64,000 nt of DNA from Clostridium sp. UBA699 (lineage in GTDB: Bacteria; Bacillota; Clostridia; Clostridiales; Clostridiaceae). Under the pieces are notes generated by a model. That model was given only the letters and a program-made list of their open reading frames with translations, searched no databases and was not told where the DNA came from. Below are positions 52,483 to 61,366 of the stretch, in pieces. The position numbers and the translations under genes were made by a program. Location of the stretch: positions 186,001-250,000 of the forward strand of contig DBML01000023.1 of the NCBI GenBank assembly GCA_002298915.1. Direction: 5' to 3'. Position 1 is the first letter of the stretch; each line of letters begins with the position of its first letter.

Positions 52483-53586
52483 ATGAAAGTATTGCACATA
52501 ATAACCGGAAATGACGACGGCGGAGGGGCCAGGCACCTCCTGAACCTATGCCTCAACTCCAAAGGTAAGATGGAATGCACAATAGGCTGCATAGGCACTG
52601 GAGCGCTCTACGAGAAGGCCGGCGATAAAGGCATTAACAGGCTGCTACTCAGTCCGAAAGCTTTCTTAGGCGGCGATGCGGCGGGCATCATATCGGAAGG
52701 CGGCTACGACATAGTGAACTTCCACGGCGCGAAGGCGTTCTTCCTTGGCAAGTTCATCCTCCGAAAGCTCGGCATGCCCTGCGTGGCGACGGTCCACAGC
52801 AACTACAGGCAGGACTTCATGAACAGCCGTTTGAAGCAGCTCTTCTTCACGCCGCTCAGCGTAAGCGGCCTAAGGAGCTTCGGATACTTCATATGCGTAT
52901 CCAACTACATCAAGAACCTTCTCAGCCTTGACGGCATGGAAGGCATGAAATTCGTCGTGCCCAACGGCATCGACCTCGACGAGTGCAGGGTTTCAGTAGA
53001 TGCGGCTTCCATAAGGAAATCCCTCGGGATTGCCGGGGACGACTTCGTGTTCGCCATGGTAGCCAGGTTCCACCCCGTGAAAAACCATGCCACGCTCGTA
53101 AAGGCCTTCTCAAGGCTGAGGGCGGAGTTCGGAAACGTGAGGCTTCTCCTTGTCGGGGAAGGGGAGCTCAGGCCCCACATCGAAGCCATGGCAGGGGAAG
53201 GCGTTGTCTTCGCAGGTTTCAGGGAGAACGCGCTTGATTACATTAACGCGTCAGACATAACTGTGCTAACGTCCCTCAGCGAAGGGGGAGCTCCGCCGAT
53301 TGTCGTCCTTGAGAGCGCTGCCGCATGCAAGACAGTGATAGCATCCTCTGTTGGCGACATGCCCCACATCATAAACGGTGGGAGCGGCTTCCTTGTTGAC
53401 CCGCATTCAGAGGAGGACATATTCCTAAAGCTGAGGGAGGCTTACCTGCACCCTGAAACTATAAAGGCCATGGGGGAAAACCTGAACAGGTACGTGAGGG
53501 AGAAGTACTCTATGGAAAGGTTCTGCAGCAGCTACTACGATGCCTACAGTACGATCATAGAAGATTCGAAAGGCGTGAGGTCATGA
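52483..53586 (+). CDS. glycosyltransferase family 4 protein
   Basis: 367 residues. VLHIITGNDDGGGARHLLNLCLNSK at the start, FHGAKAFFLGKFILRKLGMP as acceptor-side helix, FVVPNGIDLDECRV, AMVARFHPVKNHATLVKAFSRL and donor motif LTSLSEGGAPPIVVLESAAACKTVIASSVGDMPHII. Here the first glutamate of the EX7E motif is kept in SEGG. Four-base overlap with the flippase gene. Confidence 0.87.
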   Translation: MKVLHIITGNDDGGGARHLLNLCLNSKGKMECTIGCIGTGALYEKAGDKGINRLLLSPKAFLGGDAAGIISEGGYDIVNFHGAKAFFLGKFILRKLGMPCVATVHSNYRQDFMNSRLKQLFFTPLSVSGLRSFGYFICVSNYIKNLLSLDGMEGMKFVVPNGIDLDECRVSVDAASIRKSLGIAGDDFVFAMVARFHPVKNHATLVKAFSRLRAEFGNVRLLLVGEGELRPHIEAMAGEGVVFAGFRENALDYINASDITVLTSLSEGGAPPIVVLESAAACKTVIASSVGDMPHIINGGSGFLVDPHSEEDIFLKLREAYLHPETIKAMGENLNRYVREKYSMERFCSSYYDAYSTIIEDSKGVRS

Positions 53587-55145
53587 AGAAATCAGGTCTA
53601 GTGAAAAGCTCAATATTCGTGATGGGCCTCATAATACTTGGCAAGGTCCTTGCGCTGGTAAGGGATTCGCTCATAGCAGCACAGTTCGGAGCAACCTCGG
53701 TCACGGACATATACAATTTCGCGCTCGGCGTAGTGTATCTCCTCACCACGATAAGCTACGGGATAACCACCACGTTCATACCCGTGCACACTGAGTACAG
53801 GGAAAAGTCCGGCGGAAGGGACTCGGCGGGCTTTGTGAGCAACGTTATAAACGTCACGACACTGGCTTCGCTTGCCCTGACGCTCCTGCTTATGGCCTTC
53901 TCAGGAACGGTTATCGACGTGTTCGCACCGGGCTTCAGGAACGATCCTGGCGTTTACAGCAGCGCTGTACTGATACTCAGGATCATGCTCGCATCCCTTG
54001 TCTTCATAAACCTGCAGAGCGTCATAACCGGCGTGCTCCAGGTTCATAAGCAGTTCCTCGAGCCTGCGGCTATGGCAGCTGCCGCAAACGTAGTCTACAT
54101 CCTTTACCTGGTGTTCTTGACAAAGGACTACGGGATAATCGGCTTCGGCTACGCGACGGTTGCAGCGTTCATAGTCCAGCTCATCATAAACATGCCGAAA
54201 TACTTCAGGCTGGGCTACGGCTTCGGCCGAGCATTCAAGCCCAGGGAGGAGCATCTTATTGCGATCATGAGGCTCATGCCTCCCGTTGTAATAAGCACCT
54301 CACTCATCCAGCTGAACATGTTCGTCAACAGGTCGTTTGCGACCACCGTGTATTCAGGCGCGGTCACGGTGCTTGAGTTCTCCAACAAGATAAACACGCT
54401 GGCCTACGAGGTGTTCGCCATAGGGATAGCGATGATAATTTACCCCACCCTGTCAGAGCATGCGGCAAAGGGTAAAACCGGGGAGTACAAGGAAGCCCTG
54501 GTAAAGGGAATAAACACCATACTCATGGTCATGGTGCCGGCCGCTTTCGCCATAGCAATGCTCAGGATGCCTCTCATAACCGTTATCTTCAGGAGGGGGG
54601 CGTTCGACCAGGCGTCTGCGCTTGCCACCGCCAGCGCGCTGCTGTTCTTCTGTCCTGCAATGATAGCCTACGGGTTAAGGGACATACTGAACAAGGCTTT
54701 CTACTCCATAAAGGACACAAAGACGCCCATGTTCAACAGCTTTGCCGGGATAATCCTCAACATCGCTCTCAATTTCCTGCTTGTCAGGAAAATGGGGGTC
54801 TCCGGGCTCACCCTGGCTACAACGCTTTCGTCGCTTCTAACAACGCTGCTGATGTTCAGGAGCATCAGCAGGAAGCTTGGAGGGCTGCAGGCAGCGGGCA
54901 CGCTCAAGACCTTCGGAAAGGTTACTGCAGCATCAGCGGCAATGGCTGCCGCGATATATGCGGCGGACAGGCTGTGCTCATCAGTTCTGGGAACAGGCTT
55001 TGCAGGGAGCGCCGCTTCGCTTCTTCTGTCCTTCGCACTAGGCACAGGGGTCTATGCCGCCGGCCTTCACCTGATGAAGGTGGAGGAGTTCCAGTGGCTG
55101 GCGGGCACTTTTTCAAAAAAACTCAGGAAAGGGGAGGAAGCCTGA
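53583..55145 (+). CDS. MurJ/MviN-like lipid-linked glycan flippase
   Basis: 520 residues with about 14 membrane segments. MurJ family features: LILGKVLALVRDSLIAAQFGATSVTDIYNFAL at the start, FAPGFRNDPG at about 117-126, PPVVISTSLIQLNMFVNRSFATTVYSGAVTVLEFSNKI, and FRRGAFDQASALATASALLFF at about 337-357. It moves undecaprenyl-PP-linked units to the outside. Because it is embedded in a glycan operon, a dedicated role for this polymer is more likely than lipid II export, though the cell may use it for both. Starts at ATGA overlap. Confidence 0.86.
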   Translation: MKKSGLVKSSIFVMGLIILGKVLALVRDSLIAAQFGATSVTDIYNFALGVVYLLTTISYGITTTFIPVHTEYREKSGGRDSAGFVSNVINVTTLASLALTLLLMAFSGTVIDVFAPGFRNDPGVYSSAVLILRIMLASLVFINLQSVITGVLQVHKQFLEPAAMAAAANVVYILYLVFLTKDYGIIGFGYATVAAFIVQLIINMPKYFRLGYGFGRAFKPREEHLIAIMRLMPPVVISTSLIQLNMFVNRSFATTVYSGAVTVLEFSNKINTLAYEVFAIGIAMIIYPTLSEHAAKGKTGEYKEALVKGINTILMVMVPAAFAIAMLRMPLITVIFRRGAFDQASALATASALLFFCPAMIAYGLRDILNKAFYSIKDTKTPMFNSFAGIILNIALNFLLVRKMGVSGLTLATTLSSLLTTLLMFRSISRKLGGLQAAGTLKTFGKVTAASAAMAAAIYAADRLCSSVLGTGFAGSAASLLLSFALGTGVYAAGLHLMKVEEFQWLAGTFSKKLRKGEEA

Positions 55146-55861
55146 TGAGATTCTCCAAGATACTCGGATACAGCATCTTCGCTGGAAGCAAGGCCCAACT
55201 CTTTGATTACCTCGACACCTTCGATAAAGTCAACGTGGTGTCGGGCAACCCCGAGGTCCTCTACAACGGGATGAACGACAGCGAGCTCTACTCGATCTTC
55301 ACTGGCAGAAGCTCAGTGATAATTCCCGACGGGGTCGGCACGGTGCTTGCCTCGAAGCTTGCAGGAGACCCCGTGGAGGAAAAGATAGCGGGCATCGAGG
55401 TTATGGAAGGCATAATAGAAAGGTGCGAGAAGGAAGGTCAGGGCATCTACCTTCTCGGGGCGAAGGAAGAGGTTGTTGCTGCCTGCGCAGAAAACCTCAA
55501 GCTGAAGCACCCCGGCCTCAGGATAGCGGGCTGGCACAACGGGTACTTCGACATTGACAACTGCGGGGACATAATCTCCGAAATAAAAGAAAAAAAACCC
55601 AGGGCCATTTTCGTGGCCATGGGCTCCCCGCGGCAGGACAGGTTCATCCTCAAGTACATGGATGAGCTGCCCTGCAGGATATTCATGGGGGTAGGGGGCA
55701 GCTTCGACGTCTTCTCAGGAAACGTCCAGAGGGCGCCGAGATGGATGATAAACATAGGCATGGAGTGGCTCTACAGGGTCTCCAGGGAGCCCTGGAGGCT
55801 GAAAAGGCTAAGCTCCATACCGAAATTCCTTACAGCTGTACTTTTGCACAGAGAAGGATAG
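55145..55861 (+). CDS. WecG/TagA/CpsF family glycosyltransferase
   Basis: 238 residues from ATG 55145, which overlaps the flippase stop by one base (TGATG). Conserved parts: VVSGNPEVLYNG, IIPDGVGTVLASKLAG, RIAGWHNGYFD, FVAMGSPRQDRFI, GVGGSFDVFSGNVQRAPRWMINIGMEWLYRVSREPWRLKR. TagA adds ManNAc to GlcNAc-PP-undecaprenyl in wall teichoic acid linkage synthesis; here it probably adds the second sugar of the unit. Its last 32 bases overlap the convergent gene on the other strand. Confidence 0.9.
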   Translation: MRFSKILGYSIFAGSKAQLFDYLDTFDKVNVVSGNPEVLYNGMNDSELYSIFTGRSSVIIPDGVGTVLASKLAGDPVEEKIAGIEVMEGIIERCEKEGQGIYLLGAKEEVVAACAENLKLKHPGLRIAGWHNGYFDIDNCGDIISEIKEKKPRAIFVAMGSPRQDRFILKYMDELPCRIFMGVGGSFDVFSGNVQRAPRWMINIGMEWLYRVSREPWRLKRLSSIPKFLTAVLLHREG

Positions 55862-56177
55862 AACCGACCAGAATAAGGGTAACTCCGGTTATCTTTAGTC
55901 TGGTTATTTTTTCTTTCAAAACAAGGTAGGATATTACCATAGTCCAAACGTAAGTAAGTGAGGTCAGCGGAAGGACTACGGTGTAGGGGAGCTTCTTAAG
56001 CACAAGTATGTTCAGGCCTGCTCCCAAAACGTAGAAAAGACCGCCCGCGTACAGGGCCGGCTTCAACACCACGCCTATAAGCTTCTCTGACTGAGAGGTC
56101 GCCCTCTTGAAGAAGTAGCCCCCAAGGGCTCCCGAAAGCGTCATTATTATAACCAGGATTATGATCTCAAACCACAT
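55830..56177 (-). CDS. small EamA/SMR-type membrane transporter subunit
   Basis: 115 residues with four membrane segments (about 3-22, 36-55, 62-82, 90-112). GGYFFKRATSQSEKLIG and SLTYVWTMVISYLVLKEKITRLKITGVTLILVGSIL are typical of half-size drug/metabolite transporters such as ArnE/ArnF. Together with the upstream partner (one-base overlap, TGATG) it probably forms a heterodimer. It ends within the tagA-like gene on the opposite strand. Substrate unknown; the neighbouring glycan operon makes a lipid-linked sugar possible. Confidence 0.75.
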   Translation of the reverse strand: MWFEIIILVIIMTLSGALGGYFFKRATSQSEKLIGVVLKPALYAGGLFYVLGAGLNILVLKKLPYTVVLPLTSLTYVWTMVISYLVLKEKITRLKITGVTLILVGSILLCAKVQL

Positions 56178-56530
56178 CAGGCATCTCCACCTCCTATCAG
56201 CACCACGCCGGCCATGATGGTCAGCACTCCAAGCAGCTGCAGAGGAGAGATCGTCTCCCTGAGGAGGAACCTTCCGAAAAGCAGCGCGAAGATGTAGCTG
56301 AAGCTAAGCATGGGATGGATTACCGAAAGGCTTCCGAAGCGGAATGCGGCTATCATCAGCACTGCCCCCACGCCGTAGAAAAGGAAACCGATCAGGACAA
56401 AAAGAATATCAGCCCCGCCAGACATCTTCCAGAACATCTGTCCAGTAGCCGTGAGAAGCGAAGCAAAGAGAATTATGCAGATTCCGATACGATTTTTTTT
56501 GATGGAATCCATGAAACTATTTCCAAACAT
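56177..56530 (-). CDS. small EamA/SMR-type membrane transporter subunit
   Basis: 117 residues from ATG 56530, with GGGTGATC upstream; the frame continues to 56629 without a ribosome site. Four membrane segments (about 12-30, 40-60, 66-85, 93-113). FGSLSVIHPMLSFSYIFALLFGRFLLRETISPLQLLGVLTIMAGVVLI is a DMT-type C-terminal half. It is translated ahead of its partner. Confidence 0.75.
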   Translation of the reverse strand: MFGNSFMDSIKKNRIGICIILFASLLTATGQMFWKMSGGADILFVLIGFLFYGVGAVLMIAAFRFGSLSVIHPMLSFSYIFALLFGRFLLRETISPLQLLGVLTIMAGVVLIGGGDA

Positions 56531-56738
56531 AGTGATCACCCACAGTATAGTATACAATAAAACATCCTGCAGAGGAAGGGAATATATAGCTGCCGGTTCA
56601 GCGCGATGAAGTGTTAGAGTATTGAACAAATTCTGACTATTAAATATAGCGATTTTTAAAGGTTATTTTGCATTTGTAAAGAATATAGTAAATAACATTT
56701 GGTGAAAATTCTGAACAATATTGGAGGGAGATTGCAAC
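56531..56738. other. divergent intergenic region before hutH
   Basis: About 208 bases, AT-rich toward hutH. No perfect promoter seen; a TATACT box on the minus strand (about 56548) might serve the transporter pair. The hutH ribosome site GGAGGGAG is at about 56722. No recognisable riboswitch. Confidence 0.35.
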
Positions 56739-58265
56739 ATGAAAAATACAGTAATTCTTGACGGCGACAGCCTCAGCCTTGAGCAGCTGGTGAACGTGGC
56801 CAGGCACGGATGGAAGGTGGAACTGAGCGAGAGGGCGGTGGAGAAGGTAAGGAAGTCAAGGGCCATAGTGGAAGACATCGTTGAGAACAACAAGGTCGTC
56901 TACGGCATCACAACGGGCTTCGGCAAGTTCGCTGACGTTTCGATATCCAAGGAGGACTGCAGGCAGCTGCAGACAAACCTGATCCTGTCCCACGCCTGCG
57001 GGGCCGGCCCGCTGTTCCCTACGGACACCGTGAGGTCGATTATGCTTCTAAGGGCTAACGCTCTTGCAAAGGGCTTTTCCGGCGTGCGCCTGGAGACGCT
57101 CAGCACCCTGGTGGAAATGCTCAACAGGGGAGTACACCCTCAGATACCAGAGAAGGGCTCGCTGGGCTCCTCAGGAGACCTTGCGCCGCTCTCGCACATG
57201 GTGCTGCCTCTGCTCGGGGAAGGTGAAGCTGAGTTCGGAGGCGAAGTGCTGACCGGCGCAGAAGCAATGAAGAGGGCGGGAATACCCGTGATCGAGCTTA
57301 CGGCCAAGGAAGGCCTGGCTCTCATAAACGGCACCTGTGTAATGACAGGGGTCGGGGCCCTGGCCATATACGACAGCATCAACCTGGCTAAGATAAGCGA
57401 CGTAGCCGCAGCGCTCAGCCTGGAAGCCCTCAGGGGAATCACCGACGCCTACAGCAGCAAGATACAGGACATAAGGCCGCACAGGGGTCAGATGACGACC
57501 TCAAAGAATGTCCTGGCCCTTGTGGAAGGAAGCATGTTCGTAACCAGGCAGGGGCAGCTTAGGGTTCAGGATGCCTATGCGCTCCGCTGCGTACCTCAGG
57601 TCCACGGCGCAACAAAGGACGCGCTGAACTACATTAGGGACAAGGTTGTCATAGAGATGAACTCTGCTACAGACAACCCTATCATAGCGGAGGACGGAGA
57701 GGTCCTTTCGGGAGGGAACTTCCACGGCCAGCCTATGGCTTTGTCCTTCGACTTCCTGGGAATAGCCGTGGCAGAGCTCGCCAACATCTCGGAGAGGAGG
57801 CTGGAGAGGCTCATTAACTTCCAGCTCAACGACCTGCCGCCGTTCCTCGTAAAGCACGGCGGACTTAACTCGGGCTTCATGATAACGCAGTATGCGGCCG
57901 CAGCGCTGGTATCCGAGAACAAGGTGCTGGCCCATCCGGCGTCTGTCGACTCGATACCGTCATCGGCAAACCAGGAGGATCACGTAAGCATGGGAACCAT
58001 AGCTGCAAGGAAGGCCATGAGCATCGCGGAGAACGCGAGGAGGGTGCTGACCACCGAGATCATGGCTGCATGCCAGGCCATAGATTTCAGGGCGGGACTC
58101 AAGCTCGGCGCAGGAACTGAAGAGGCTTATGCCGCTGTCAGGGAAGTGGTTCCGTTCATAGAGAAGGACAAGATAATGTACAAGGAAATCGACAAGGTGG
58201 AGGAGCTGCTCGCAAGCGGAAAGCTGCTCGAGCGCGTCGGGAAAAAAGTAGAACTGGACGTTTAA
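56739..58265 (+). CDS. hutH: histidine ammonia-lyase
   Basis: Removes ammonia from histidine to give urocanate. 508 residues, normal. Active-site tyrosine in VVYGITTGFGKFADV, MIO region GSLGSSGDLAPLSHM (about 141-155), asparagine in LALINGTCVMTG, and TDNPIIAEDGEVLSGGNFHGQP. The MIO triad reads S-S-G where the usual is A-S-G; the serine that forms the exocyclic carbon is retained. ATG 56739 follows GGAGGGAG. Starts the hut cluster. Confidence 0.95.
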   Translation: MKNTVILDGDSLSLEQLVNVARHGWKVELSERAVEKVRKSRAIVEDIVENNKVVYGITTGFGKFADVSISKEDCRQLQTNLILSHACGAGPLFPTDTVRSIMLLRANALAKGFSGVRLETLSTLVEMLNRGVHPQIPEKGSLGSSGDLAPLSHMVLPLLGEGEAEFGGEVLTGAEAMKRAGIPVIELTAKEGLALINGTCVMTGVGALAIYDSINLAKISDVAAALSLEALRGITDAYSSKIQDIRPHRGQMTTSKNVLALVEGSMFVTRQGQLRVQDAYALRCVPQVHGATKDALNYIRDKVVIEMNSATDNPIIAEDGEVLSGGNFHGQPMALSFDFLGIAVAELANISERRLERLINFQLNDLPPFLVKHGGLNSGFMITQYAAAALVSENKVLAHPASVDSIPSSANQEDHVSMGTIAARKAMSIAENARRVLTTEIMAACQAIDFRAGLKLGAGTEEAYAAVREVVPFIEKDKIMYKEIDKVEELLASGKLLERVGKKVELDV

Positions 58266-58280
58266 CGGAGGGGTTTAAGG

Positions 58281-59177
58281 ATGAACAAGGTAATAGAATG
58301 CATTCCTAATTTCAGCGAAGGAAGGGACAAGGCGGTCATCGAGAGGATAATCGACACACTGAGGGGAAGGGACAACGTAAAGCTTCTGGACTATTCCTCC
58401 GACGAGGACCACAACAGGACTGTCGTGACAGTCATAGGAACGCCGGAAGCAATGGTGGACGCCATAGACGATTTCGCCGGAGCCATATACGAGAATATAG
58501 ACATGACGAAGCACACCGGAGGCCATCCCAGGATGGGCGCCCTTGACGTAGTCCCTTTCGTCCCGGTCAAAGGGGTGGACGCGGATGAATGCGTGCAGGT
58601 CGCAGAGAAGGTTGGGAAGTTGCTGGGTGAGAAATACGGCATCCCTGTTTACCTCTACGAGGACGCTGCAAAAACTCCAGGCAGGAAGAACCTTGCGGAT
58701 GTTAGGAAGGGCCAGTACGAGGGCTTCTTCGACAAGATCAGGCAGCCTGAATGGAAGCCTGACTTCGGGCCTGACCAGGTCAGCCTCAAGGGAGGCTGCA
58801 CAGCCGTCGGAGTGAGGTTCCCGCTGGTGGCCTTCAACGTCAACCTTGGAACGAGCGACCTTGCAGTGGCTGATACTATAGCAAAGACAGTAAGGCACAT
58901 AGGCGGCGGCCTGAGGTTCGTCAAGGCAATGGGGGTCATGCTGAACGACAGGAACATCACTCAGGTTTCGATGAACCTTGTTAACTACGAGAAGACAGCG
59001 GTGTACAGGGCCTTCGAGATGGTCAAGATGGAAGCAAGGAGGTACGGGGTTCCGGTAGTCGGAAGCGAGGTTGTAGGCCTCATACCGATGGATGCGCTTA
59101 TAAACTCAGCGGAGTACTACCTGCAGATAGAGAATTTCTCTAAGGACCAGATCCTTGAAAGGAGAATTTGGGAGTAG
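58281..59177 (+). CDS. ftcD: glutamate formimidoyltransferase
   Basis: Transfers the formimino group from formiminoglutamate to tetrahydrofolate. 298 residues; only the transferase domains are present, without the C-terminal cyclodeaminase found in the animal fusion, which is encoded separately as fchA. Motifs: IECIPNFSEGRDKAVIERI, DYSSDEDHNRTVVTVIG, GGHPRMGALDVVPFVP (active His), NVNLGTSDLAVA. 15 bases after hutH. Confidence 0.95.
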   Translation: MNKVIECIPNFSEGRDKAVIERIIDTLRGRDNVKLLDYSSDEDHNRTVVTVIGTPEAMVDAIDDFAGAIYENIDMTKHTGGHPRMGALDVVPFVPVKGVDADECVQVAEKVGKLLGEKYGIPVYLYEDAAKTPGRKNLADVRKGQYEGFFDKIRQPEWKPDFGPDQVSLKGGCTAVGVRFPLVAFNVNLGTSDLAVADTIAKTVRHIGGGLRFVKAMGVMLNDRNITQVSMNLVNYEKTAVYRAFEMVKMEARRYGVPVVGSEVVGLIPMDALINSAEYYLQIENFSKDQILERRIWE

Positions 59178-60434
59178 ATGAAGACGATAATCAGGAACAT
59201 TGACTGCCTGGTCACCTGCCGAGGCGAGGGCGTGAAGAAAGGCAAGGACATGATGGATGCCGGCGTCCTGCAGGACGGATACGTGGTGATCGAGGACGGG
59301 AAGATTGCAGCAGTTGGTGAAGGCGAGGGCTACAGGGAGCACCTCAGCCCGACCGTTGAAGTCATAGACGGAAGGGGCAAGACCGTCACCCCCGGGCTCA
59401 TTGACAGCCACACTCACCTCGTATACGCAGGGTCCAGGGAGTTCGAGCTGCCGCTTAAGCTGGCGAAGGTCGGCTACATCGACATACTGAAGGCCGGCGG
59501 CGGCATCCTGAGCTCGGTCAGGGAGACGAGGGCGGCCTCCGAGGAGAACCTCGTCGCTCTGAGCAGAAAGAGGCTCGACCTTATGCTTGAGCACGGCACA
59601 ACGACGATAGAGAGCAAGTCCGGCTATGGTCTGGACCTTGATACAGAGCTCAAGATGCTCAGGGTCAACAGGCTGCTGGACGAGAGCCAGCCTGTGGACA
59701 TAGTCTCCACCTTCATGGGAGCCCATGCGATACCTCAGGAGTACAAGGAGGACAGGGAAGGCTACATCAGGCTGATCATCGAGGAGATGCTTCCGAGGGT
59801 CAAGGAGGAGAACCTCGCCGAATTCGCCGACTGCTTCTGCGAGGAAGGTGTGTTCGACGTCGATGAGACAAGGAGGATCCTCCACGCCGCAAAGGAGCTC
59901 GGCTTCAGGATTAAGCTGCATGCCGACGAGGTTGTGTCAACGGGTGGCGCAGAGCTTGCGGGCGAGATCAAGGCCGTTTCCGCGGAGCACCTGGTGGCGG
60001 CATCGGAGGAGGGCATGAAGGCCATGGCAGAGAACGGCGTCATCGCCATACTCCTTCCGACAACGTCCTTCTACCTCATGCTGGGAAAGTTTGCGGACGC
60101 CAGAAGGATGATCCAGCTCGGGGTTCCGGTAGCTCTGGCTACCGACTGCAACCCGGGTACATCGCCGACTGAGTCGCTGCAGATAGTGATGACCTACGCC
60201 TGCTTCGGCCTCAGGATGCTGCCCGAGGAGATAATAAACGCTGTGACAATAAACGCAGCCTGCTCCATAGGCAGGGAGAAGGAGATCGGCAGCATAGAGG
60301 TCGGAAAGAAGGCTGACATTGCCGTCTTCGAAGCGAAGAACCTGAACTACCTCATATACCATTTCGGCATCAACGCCGTGGACACTGTGATAAAGGACGG
60401 AATAACTGTCGTAAAGGGAGGAAGAAGATGTTAA
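59178..60434 (+). CDS. hutI: imidazolonepropionase
   Basis: Hydrolyses imidazolone propionate to formiminoglutamate. 418 residues. Metal-binding DSHTHLVYAGSREFE (HxH, about 75-77), SGYGLD, KLHADEVVSTGGAELAGEI with the second metal histidine, EHL, and LATDCNPGTSPTESL with the catalytic aspartate. Abuts ftcD with no gap; its end overlaps fchA by seven bases, so all are one operon. Confidence 0.96.
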   Translation: MKTIIRNIDCLVTCRGEGVKKGKDMMDAGVLQDGYVVIEDGKIAAVGEGEGYREHLSPTVEVIDGRGKTVTPGLIDSHTHLVYAGSREFELPLKLAKVGYIDILKAGGGILSSVRETRAASEENLVALSRKRLDLMLEHGTTTIESKSGYGLDLDTELKMLRVNRLLDESQPVDIVSTFMGAHAIPQEYKEDREGYIRLIIEEMLPRVKEENLAEFADCFCEEGVFDVDETRRILHAAKELGFRIKLHADEVVSTGGAELAGEIKAVSAEHLVAASEEGMKAMAENGVIAILLPTTSFYLMLGKFADARRMIQLGVPVALATDCNPGTSPTESLQIVMTYACFGLRMLPEEIINAVTINAACSIGREKEIGSIEVGKKADIAVFEAKNLNYLIYHFGINAVDTVIKDGITVVKGGRRC

Positions 60435-61063
60435 GAGATTTGACGATACAGGATTTCACCACGGAGCTTGCCTCAAAGTCGCCCGCTCCGGGCGGAGGCA
60501 GCGTTGCCGCGCTTTCGGGGTCGCTCGCCTCAGCGCTTGCGTGCATGGTCTTCAACCTTACAGTCGGCAGGAAGGACTACAACGAGTACCCTGAGCACAC
60601 CAGGGACAGCATAGACTCGGGACTATCCCACGCAGGCACGTTAAAGGACGAGTTCCTGGACCTGATGGAGAAGGACGTGGAAGCTTTCATGGAGCTGATG
60701 GACGCCTTCAAGCTTCCAAAGGCGGAAGAGGCTGAGGCCATATACAGAAGCGGGAAGATACAGGAAGGCTACAGGAAGGCGATAGAGATCCCTCTGGAGG
60801 TTGCGGAATCCGCTCTCGGGATATTCGAGCACATCGAGACCGCTGCCAGGTGGGGGAACAAGAACGCAGCTTCGGACGCCGGCGTAGCCGCTCTGATGGC
60901 TCAGTCAGCCATAGAAGGGGCAATCCTGAACGTCAGGATAAACCTGAGCTCCGTGAAGGACGAGGAGTACAAAGCAGGCATCGCAGATAAATGCGTGAAG
61001 CTGGTTGCTCAGGGCCAGAAGAAGAAGGATGAGGTAATGGCTCTGGTCAACGAAAACATATAA
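60428..61063 (+). CDS. fchA: formimidoyltetrahydrofolate cyclodeaminase
   Basis: Converts 5-formimino-THF to methenyl-THF and ammonia, feeding one-carbon metabolism. 211 residues, mostly helical, with the family start FTTELASKSPAPGGGSVAALSGSLASALACMV and later NKNAASDAGVAALMAQSAIEGAILNVRINL. Last gene of the hut cluster; urocanase (hutU) is not in the window. Confidence 0.95.
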   Translation: MLRDLTIQDFTTELASKSPAPGGGSVAALSGSLASALACMVFNLTVGRKDYNEYPEHTRDSIDSGLSHAGTLKDEFLDLMEKDVEAFMELMDAFKLPKAEEAEAIYRSGKIQEGYRKAIEIPLEVAESALGIFEHIETAARWGNKNAASDAGVAALMAQSAIEGAILNVRINLSSVKDEEYKAGIADKCVKLVAQGQKKKDEVMALVNENI

Positions 61064-61084
61064 GCTGCGGATACAGGTCAAACG

Positions 61085-61116
61085 AAAAAGGGTAGACTTC
61101 GATGTCTACCCTTTTT
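61085..61116. terminator. terminator after the hut operon
   Basis: AAAAAGGGTAGAC and GTCTACCCTTTTT form a perfect 13-pair stem around TTCGAT. It is symmetrical and can also end the minus-strand gene that follows. Confidence 0.92.
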
Positions 61117-61146
61117 CTGCTCCCATAACATGGGCCGGCACAGCTA

Positions 61147-61344
61147 TCACCAGCGGCTGTACCTTTCGCCGCAGGCTTTTTTGACCTGCGACTCCGGAAT
61201 CACTATCCATTCCTTGCTGCTGTCAAGGCTTGCTTCGAAGCCGGCAGCTTTCAGCTCCGATATAAGCCTGTCCACGTCTCCTAATCCCTTTGTTGAAAGC
61301 CTGCCGGTTTTCCCCAGGAGCTCCTTCATTGCACTGGTCAGCAT
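61147..61344 (-). CDS. small hypothetical protein
   Basis: 65 residues from the ATG at 61344, with GGGTGAT upstream; the frame stays open to 61377, where it would overlap the next gene. Basic, soluble, LSTKGLGDVDRLISELKAAGFEASLDSSKEWIVIPESQV; beta-alpha pattern. Function not known. Confidence 0.5.
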   Translation of the reverse strand: MLTSAMKELLGKTGRLSTKGLGDVDRLISELKAAGFEASLDSSKEWIVIPESQVKKACGERYSRW

Positions 61345-61366
61345 AATATCACCCGCTTTTTCTAAA

